A DNA stretch of 64,000 nucleotides from WHTX01 sp038255145 (lineage in GTDB: Bacteria; Actinomycetota; Acidimicrobiia; Acidimicrobiales; CAIXPF01), in assembly GCA_038255145.1 (NCBI GenBank), contig JBBSLP010000028.1:1-64000 (forward strand), written 5' to 3'. Positions 59,064-64,000 of the stretch are shown here, piece after piece (positions within the stretch are counted from its first letter, which is position 1; each line of letters starts with the position of its first letter). The position numbers and the translations under genes are program-made. A model generated the notes under the pieces. It was not told where the DNA came from. It ran no database searches and worked only from the letters and a program-made list of their open reading frames with translations.

Positions 59064-59843
59064 ATGCCCGGAGACGGTTTCGAGGTCATCTGTGAGATCG
59101 AGCCTCCGACCCGGCCCGACCTGACCCGGGTGCGGCACCAGATCGGTGTGCTCACCCCGGTGGCCACGTCGTTCCTCATCCCCGACAACCACATCGGGCG
59201 GGCCACGGTGTCGAGCATCGCCGTGGCCCACGAGGTGGCGGCCATGGGGGGTCGGGCCATCGCCTGCCTGAACTCGCGCGACCGCAACCTGCTGGGGTTC
59301 CGCCGCGATCTGCTCACCGCCGCGGCCTACGGGGTCGACCACTTCCTCTTCGTCTACGGCGACGAGCCGACCTCGGGCACCCGCACCAGCGAGCTGACGG
59401 TGCGGGCCATGGTGGACGAGGTGCGGGCCGCCTTCGACCAGCCCGCCCTGGCCGGCAGCGCCCCGTTCCGGGTCAGCGTGACCACGGGTCTGCGGCCGGT
59501 GCCGGCGTGGAAGCGGGCGGCCGACTCGTGCTTCGTGCAGGTGTCGTACTCGGTCGACCGCCTGTTGCGCTGGCGTGACTCGGTGGCCCTCGACGTGCCC
59601 GTGTACGCCGGGGTCATGGTCCTGGCCAGCCCGTCCATGGCCCAGCGTCTGAGCTCGGCCATCCCCGACATCGACATCCCCGACGAGCTGGTCGAGCGGG
59701 TGGCCGCGGACCCCGCCGCGGGTGTCGCCGCGGCCTGTGAACAGGTCCTCGCCCTACGGGACAGCGGGGCCTTCGACGGGGTGCACCTGGTGCCCGTCAG
59801 CCGCTTCCGCGAGGTCGCCGCCCGCCTCGAGCGCGATCTCTGA
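59064..59843 (+). CDS. Methylenetetrahydrofolate reductase-like protein
   Basis: A 259-residue MTHFR-family barrel: FEVICEIEPPTRPDLTRVRHQI (Glu as in the folate-binding site of MetF), ATSFLIPDNHIGRATVSSIAVAHEV, GGRAIACLNSRDRNLLGFRRDL, and GVDHFLFVYGDEPTSGTR. MetF itself is about 290-310 residues; the PDN and GDEP segments and shorter length are like the actinobacterial MTHFR-like paralogs with uncertain folate activity. It may use F420 or FAD. The start is supported by a leaderless box. The housekeeping metF is not established here. Confidence 0.8.
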   Translation: MPGDGFEVICEIEPPTRPDLTRVRHQIGVLTPVATSFLIPDNHIGRATVSSIAVAHEVAAMGGRAIACLNSRDRNLLGFRRDLLTAAAYGVDHFLFVYGDEPTSGTRTSELTVRAMVDEVRAAFDQPALAGSAPFRVSVTTGLRPVPAWKRAADSCFVQVSYSVDRLLRWRDSVALDVPVYAGVMVLASPSMAQRLSSAIPDIDIPDELVERVAADPAAGVAAACEQVLALRDSGAFDGVHLVPVSRFREVAARLERDL

Positions 59844-59944
59844 ACATCGTTCGGGAGATCATCCTGTTCATTACCTTTCCGTGACGGGTACGGTGCCGGG
59901 CTGTTCGGGCGAGGACCGGGGGGTCGGCCCGACGAGGGGGGATC

Positions 59945-61681
59945 ATGAGGGTACGCAGAGCACGTGGACGCGCCGCGCTCATCGCCGCGGCGGCGCTGGC
60001 CCTGGTGGCCACGGCCACCCCGGCCGGCGCGGGGACCGGTCACCCGGACGGGCGTGGCCATGACCACGCCGGCGAGTGGACCGACGGGGGCGGTGACCAT
60101 GGCACCGACGGAGATGATGGCGGTGGTGGTGGCGAGCCCGGTCCGGGCAACGGCGCCGTCGAGGTGTTGGGCCGCCAGGCCGAGGTGCCCGGTCCCAACG
60201 GCTCCTACGTGGGGCCCGACGGACTGATCTACCAGGCCAGCGTGGTCGGCGACCAGATCGTCGTGGTCGACCCCGCCGACGGCCAGGTGGTCGATCGCAT
60301 CGGTCCCGAGCGCTGCGTGCGGGGCCCCGACGATGTCTTCGTGACCGACGACGGCACCGTGTACTGGACCGAGATCCTCGGCGGTTACGTGGGGCGGCTG
60401 TTGCCGGACGGCACGTGCAAGACCCAGTTCGTGGCCAAGGGCGTCAACCCCATCGCCATGCGCGACGACGGGCGCCTCTTCACCGCCCTCGACTTCCTGG
60501 GCAACGGCCTCTACGAGCTCGACCCCGAGCTCGAAGCCGAGCCCCAGCTGCTCATCCCCGACATCGACACGCTCAACGGCTTCACCTTCGGTCCCGATGG
60601 CCGCCTGTACGGGCCGTTGTTCTTCAACCACCAGGTGGTGGCCATCGACGTCGACGTGACCCCGCCGACGGTGGAGGTGGTGGCCGAGGGGTTCACCATC
60701 CCCTCGGGCGTCGAGTTCGACTCCCAGGGCCGCATGATCGTCACCGACTTCGCCGAGGGCCAGGTGCTGCGCATCGACCTCGACACCGGGGAGCGGGAGA
60801 CCCTGCTCGACATCGAGGGCATCATCGACAACTCGTCCATCGGTTCCGACGACACCGTCTACGCCGCGGCCTTCGGCGACGGGCAGATCTGGGCCGTCAG
60901 CGCCGAGGGCGAGGTCCGGGCCGTGACCGGCGACGGGTTCATCGCCCCCGGTGGCATCGCCGTGGGCGACGACGGCTCGGTCTACGTGGGCGACTGGTTC
61001 TCGCTGCGGCGCTTCCAGGACGGGGAGAACACCGACTCGTGGTACGACCGGTTCACCAAGCCCTTCGAGGGCCTGGCGTCGGCCAACACCGTGTCGGCCG
61101 ACGGTGCGAACATCATCGTCACCGGATGGTTCTCCAACGCCCTGCAGGTCATCGACCCCGCCACCGGCGAGGTGCTCGAGGACGTGCGGGACCTGGCCAC
61201 CGTGGGCAACGCCATCCGCCACGGTGACGACATCGTGGCCACGGAGACGGGGGCCGGAGACGTGGTGCGGATCGGTGACCGCGCCGTGCTCATCGATCGG
61301 TTGGAGGTGCCCACCGGGCTGGCCAGCGACGGTGAGACCCTCTACGTGGCCGACTGGGGCACGGGCCAGGTCCGCTCCGTGGCCGCCGACGGCACGACGG
61401 GCCTGGTGGCCAGCGGTCTCGACCACCCCGAGGGCCTGGCCCTCGACGGGGCCGGGCACCTGCTGGTGGCCGAGGAGGGAGCCGACCGGGTGACCTCGAT
61501 CGACCTGGCCACCGGTGACCGCACCGTGGTGGCGCACGTGGCCCTGGGTGACCGCTTCGCCCCCGGGGTGCTGCCCTACGGCGTGCTCACCGGGGTGGCC
61601 GTGGACGAGGCCAGCGGCAGCTTCTGGGTGACCAGCGACATCGACGACGTCGCCTACCGCTTCGAGCTGCCCTCGGCCTGA
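59945..61681 (+). CDS. Secreted SMP-30/NHL-like beta-propeller with His/Asp/Gly-rich linker
   Basis: A 578-residue secreted protein. The signal is ARGRAALIAAAALALVATATPAGA. Residues about 30-70 are His/Asp/Gly-rich (GTGHPDGRGHDHAGEW, GGGDHGTDGDDGG), possibly metal-binding. The rest has two sets of propeller blades: PNGSYVGPDGLIYQASVVGDQ, FTFGPDGRLYGPLFFNH, VEFDSQGRMIVTDFAEGQVL, IAVGDDGSVYVGDWFSLRRF and VAVDEASGSFWVTSDIDDVAYR. No enzymatic residues were identified. GAGGGGGGATC gives a good ribosome site. A related but shorter secreted propeller is at 14366. Confidence 0.82.
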   Translation: MRVRRARGRAALIAAAALALVATATPAGAGTGHPDGRGHDHAGEWTDGGGDHGTDGDDGGGGGEPGPGNGAVEVLGRQAEVPGPNGSYVGPDGLIYQASVVGDQIVVVDPADGQVVDRIGPERCVRGPDDVFVTDDGTVYWTEILGGYVGRLLPDGTCKTQFVAKGVNPIAMRDDGRLFTALDFLGNGLYELDPELEAEPQLLIPDIDTLNGFTFGPDGRLYGPLFFNHQVVAIDVDVTPPTVEVVAEGFTIPSGVEFDSQGRMIVTDFAEGQVLRIDLDTGERETLLDIEGIIDNSSIGSDDTVYAAAFGDGQIWAVSAEGEVRAVTGDGFIAPGGIAVGDDGSVYVGDWFSLRRFQDGENTDSWYDRFTKPFEGLASANTVSADGANIIVTGWFSNALQVIDPATGEVLEDVRDLATVGNAIRHGDDIVATETGAGDVVRIGDRAVLIDRLEVPTGLASDGETLYVADWGTGQVRSVAADGTTGLVASGLDHPEGLALDGAGHLLVAEEGADRVTSIDLATGDRTVVAHVALGDRFAPGVLPYGVLTGVAVDEASGSFWVTSDIDDVAYRFELPSA

Positions 61682-61725
61682 GCCACGCTGCTCGGACCGA
61701 TGACAACCCGCACGGGAACGGGATC

Positions 61726-61770
61726 GTGACCACCGGGGGTGAGGGGAGCAGCCCCACCCCCGGTGGTCAC
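61726..61770. terminator. 16-bp-stem hairpin terminator
   Basis: GTGACCACCGGGGGTG (61726-61741) pairs perfectly with 61755-61770 around a 13-nt loop. It follows the propeller stop by 45 nt and its right arm covers the stop of the opposite-strand small gene, so it can serve both. Confidence 0.75.
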
Positions 61771-62045
61771 GCCGCGTCCGGGGACGGCACGAGGACGGCC
61801 CCGGAGCGCATGGCCAGGGCCCAGGCGCCCAGGCGGATCTCGGCCGCCCGGCGGCGGTAGGCGGCGGCGAGCAACGGGTGGACCTCGGGGGCCTGGCTGG
61901 TCAGCCAGGCCGAGCGACGACGCAGGGCGGCCACCTGGCGATCGGTGTCGCTGGGTCGGGTCGGGGGGCCGACCAACCGCGGAACGGGGCGGGCGTCGTG
62001 GCGATCGTCGTGGTCTTCGCAGGCGTGCAGGTGGGCGACGGTCAT
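61767..62045 (-). CDS. Small hypothetical protein
   Basis: A 92-residue protein I do not recognise. The N-terminus is His/Asp-rich (MTVAHLHACEDHDDRHDAR), and QVAALRRRSAWLTSQAPEVHPLLAAAYRRRAAEIRLGAWALAMRSG forms a long helix with an Arg cluster (quoted as ALRRRSAWLTSQAPEV and YRRRAAEIRLGAWALAMRSG). A GAGGAGG site lies 10 nt before the ATG. The stop falls in the strong hairpin, so it is likely a real short gene with unknown function. Confidence 0.5.
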   Translation of the reverse strand: MTVAHLHACEDHDDRHDARPVPRLVGPPTRPSDTDRQVAALRRRSAWLTSQAPEVHPLLAAAYRRRAAEIRLGAWALAMRSGAVLVPSPDAA

Positions 62046-62271
62046 GGGAACTGGGCCTCCTCGGGCCCGGGCAGCGCCGGGTCGTCAACCCTTGTTCGGC
62101 GCCGCGTGGTCCTCGGCTTGCCCGCGCCTCGAGATCCCCGGCCCGTTTGCTCGGCGGGCTCGCATCCGTGGCGCTGCAGCCGGGACGCGGCACGGGCCGC
62201 CGCGACCGAGGTCGCGACGGCCCGAGGCCACTGTCGACCCACTGCCGTCAGATCGACAGCGGGCTGACCGG
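62046..62271. other. Spacer without recognised gene
   Basis: About 226 bp between two minus-strand genes. TTGACG (complement near 62085-62090) could be a -35 box for the small gene. I see nothing else. Confidence 0.3.
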
Positions 62272-64000
62272 TCAGGCGGCTGGGAAGTAGGCGGCCACGT
62301 CGGCGATGAGGTTCACCGACGAGGTGGCCGTGAACAGGCACACCTTGCCGTCGGTGCCCAACTTGACCACGGTCAGGTTGGGGCGGGTGGTGCCGGCCTC
62401 GTAGTTGAGGTTCGACGCCAGGGGGGTGGGCTGGCCACAGGGGAAGACGGTCACGTAGCCGGGGCCCGAGCCCTCGGTGGCCGTCACGTTGAGCACCACA
62501 GCGGTGGCGCCCACGGGCACCCCGCCACGACCGGCGACCTGCAGCTGGTAGGTGCCGCCGCCGGCCAGGGTGCCGCCACCGGCGTTGACGCCGTCAGCGG
62601 TGGCGCCACCGGGGCGGCTGTCGAGCAGACGGGCGGGGTTGAGGCCCACGAAGGCGGCGCCGTTGGGCACGTAGCCGGACACGTCGGCGATGAGGTTGAC
62701 CGAGGCGGTGGCCGTGAACAGGCACACCTTCTCGCCGGCACCGAGCTTCACGAACACCAGGTTGGGCACGGTGTCGCCGGCGCCGTAGTTGAGGTTCGAG
62801 GCCAGGGGCTGGGGCTGGCTGCAGGGCCAGGCGGTGGCGTAGCCGGGGCCGCTGGCCTCGGTCGCCGTGATGTTGAGGACCACGGCCGAGGCGTCGGCGG
62901 GGACCCCGCCCCGTCCGGCCACGGTGAGCTGGGTGATGGCACCACCGGCCAGGGGACCGCCGCCCACGCCGCCACCGTCGACGGTGGCGCCCACCGAGCG
63001 GGAGTCGAGCAGACGGGCGGGGGTGCGGCCGGTGAAGCTGCCGGCGGGGAAGTAGCCGGCCACGTCACCGATGAGGTTGACGCTCGAGGTGGCGGCGAAG
63101 AGGCACACCTTGCCGCCGACACCGACCTTGACCACGGCCAGGTTCGGCGTGGTCTGGCCGGCCAGGTAGTTGAGGTTCGAGGCCAGGGGTCGGGCCGTGC
63201 CGCACGGGTAGGCCGTGGTGAAGCCGGGACCGGAGCTCTCGGCCGCGGTCAGGTTGAGGACCACGGCGTCGGCATCACCCGGCACCCCGCCCCGCCCGGT
63301 GACCTGCAGCTCGATGGTGCTGCCCGCAGCCAGGGGGCCGCCGCCGGCACCGCCGCCGTCGGCCGTGGCCCCGCCGGTGCGGGTGTCCAGCAGGCGGGCC
63401 GGGGTCAGGCCCACGTACGGGCTGCTGGGCAGGGTCACCGCCGAGCTGAAGACGGCCTTCGTCGCCCCTTGCACGGTGAACGCGGTCTTGGACCCGTTGC
63501 CGCTGATGCGGGTCTCATAGATGTCACTCGCACCGGCCGGCTGGGGCACGAGGGCGGTGATGCCGTCCGTGAGGTCGCGCACGAAGACATCGAGGCCGGG
63601 TGAGACGGTCGTGACCAGGTCTTCCGCCCACGACGTGAAGGCGACGTAGCGCCCGTTGGAGCTCATCGACGGGTTCTTGCTCTCGCCGTTGCCGTCGGTG
63701 CCCGTCGGGTTCTTGCTCACCAGGGTGATGGCGTTGGTGTTCAGGTCCTTGACGAACACGTCCCACTGGCCGTCCGTGTCACCGGCAGAGGCGATCGTGT
63801 CCTGGGACTCGAAGAGGACCTTCCTGCCGTCGGCGCTGAGCTCGTTCGAGTAGCGGGTCAGCGTCCCACCGGACACCGCAGTGGCCGTGCCCGCCGGGCC
63901 GGCAGTGGTGTCGTGGACGTAGACGTCACGGGCGCCGGCGATGTTGCCGACGTAGCTCACGAAGCGACCGGCGTCGTCGACGGACACCCGGTCGAAGCTG
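62272..64000 (-). CDS. Secreted/surface protein: TolB-like propeller plus three tandem repeats (partial)
   Basis: The frame is open to the right edge, so the N-terminus is missing. Visible first is a WD40/TolB-like propeller (DDAGRFVSYVGNIAGARDVYVHD, LSADGRKVLFESQDT, MSSNGRYVAFTSWAEDL, VFVRDLTDGITALV). Then come three copies of a roughly 128-residue domain, at about 63045-63420, 62661-63044 and 62275-62660, each with PARLLDxR near the start, SGPGxxTxxPC ... PLASNLNYxAG in the middle and KVCLFxATSSVNLIxDV near the end. Two Cys per copy could form a disulfide. Repeats are similar but not identical at DNA level. The protein is probably surface-exposed; function unknown. Confidence 0.85.
   Translation of the reverse strand, partial: SFDRVSVDDAGRFVSYVGNIAGARDVYVHDTTAGPAGTATAVSGGTLTRYSNELSADGRKVLFESQDTIASAGDTDGQWDVFVKDLNTNAITLVSKNPTGTDGNGESKNPSMSSNGRYVAFTSWAEDLVTTVSPGLDVFVRDLTDGITALVPQPAGASDIYETRISGNGSKTAFTVQGATKAVFSSAVTLPSSPYVGLTPARLLDTRTGGATADGGGAGGGPLAAGSTIELQVTGRGGVPGDADAVVLNLTAAESSGPGFTTAYPCGTARPLASNLNYLAGQTTPNLAVVKVGVGGKVCLFAATSSVNLIGDVAGYFPAGSFTGRTPARLLDSRSVGATVDGGGVGGGPLAGGAITQLTVAGRGGVPADASAVVLNITATEASGPGYATAWPCSQPQPLASNLNYGAGDTVPNLVFVKLGAGEKVCLFTATASVNLIADVSGYVPNGAAFVGLNPARLLDSRPGGATADGVNAGGGTLAGGGTYQLQVAGRGGVPVGATAVVLNVTATEGSGPGYVTVFPCGQPTPLASNLNYEAGTTRPNLTVVKLGTDGKVCLFTATSSVNLIADVAAYFPAA

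Noticed and set aside
59843..59880. GAACATCGTTC near 59844, looking like a second LexA box before the propeller gene
   Set aside because: The half-sites GAAC and GTTC are three bases apart instead of four, so it does not match the SOS box.

Overview
This window is very GC-rich DNA (about 70 percent by eye) with dense, mostly co-oriented short operons. It looks like a high-GC actinobacterium. The mix of F420-type enzymes (a DDN-like deazaflavin oxidoreductase, three luciferase-like monooxygenases, a PPOX protein), a mycothiol-dependent-type enzyme, an actinobacterial LexA box and many leaderless promoters suggests an Acidimicrobiia-like lineage. That placement is inference; there is no rRNA or tRNA gene here to confirm it.

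Layout. 1-2.8 kb: tail of an IS630-type transposase, a lipoprotein hydrolase broken by an internal deletion, a DDN-like enzyme, SOS-controlled dinB and a SnoaL fragment. 2.8-6.7 kb: a Pol I-like polymerase converging on a penicillin-binding transpeptidase. 6.9-13 kb: a SnoaL protein, a CaiB/BaiF CoA-transferase, and a redox-signalling pair (cNMP-binding histidine kinase plus receiver/thioredoxin-reductase fusion, the latter frameshifted). 12-31.5 kb: luciferase-like oxidoreductases, phosphotriesterase-like hydrolase, alpha/beta hydrolases, VOC protein, deacetylase, serine hydrolase, a NarL-type two-component pair, a crotonase-alpha/beta-hydrolase fusion, and medium-chain dehydrogenases. 31.5-38 kb: MOSC protein, an RNase HI-SLOG fusion, an ECF-type sigma factor with a SnoaL tail, TetR, AraC remnant and VOC protein. 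38-47 kb: decayed and intact class C serine hydrolases, MaoC plus CitE-like lyase, a frameshifted SDR, a TyrRS lacking its S4 domain, an MDMPI-fold enzyme, an acyl-CoA carboxylase carboxyltransferase and a quinone-oxidoreductase-like MDR. 47.7-64 kb: shortened LtrA, pirin, a UGA-containing thioredoxin-fold selenoprotein candidate, a large hybrid kinase, zinc-ribbon proteins, a Rieske oxygenase, an AlkX/AlkZ-type protein, an MTHFR-like protein, a secreted beta-propeller and a secreted triplicated-repeat protein that runs off the right edge.

Three themes stand out. First, the thioredoxin-fold gene at 49713-50834 has an in-frame UGA inside a WAPY-UGA-G-C motif, followed by a SECIS-like stem-loop, so it is very probably a selenoprotein that ordinary gene calling splits in two. 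Second, a short imperfect inverted repeat (core ATCGACGTCGA) occurs at ten intergenic places and never clearly inside a gene. Third, many starts sit 6-7 nt after a TANNNT-like hexamer, which indicates widespread leaderless transcription and fixes several start codons. Gene decay is also frequent: two single-base frameshifts, a suspected third, two internal deletions, an AraC-VOC chimera and several truncated genes. The frameshifts may be real or may be indel errors in the assembly.
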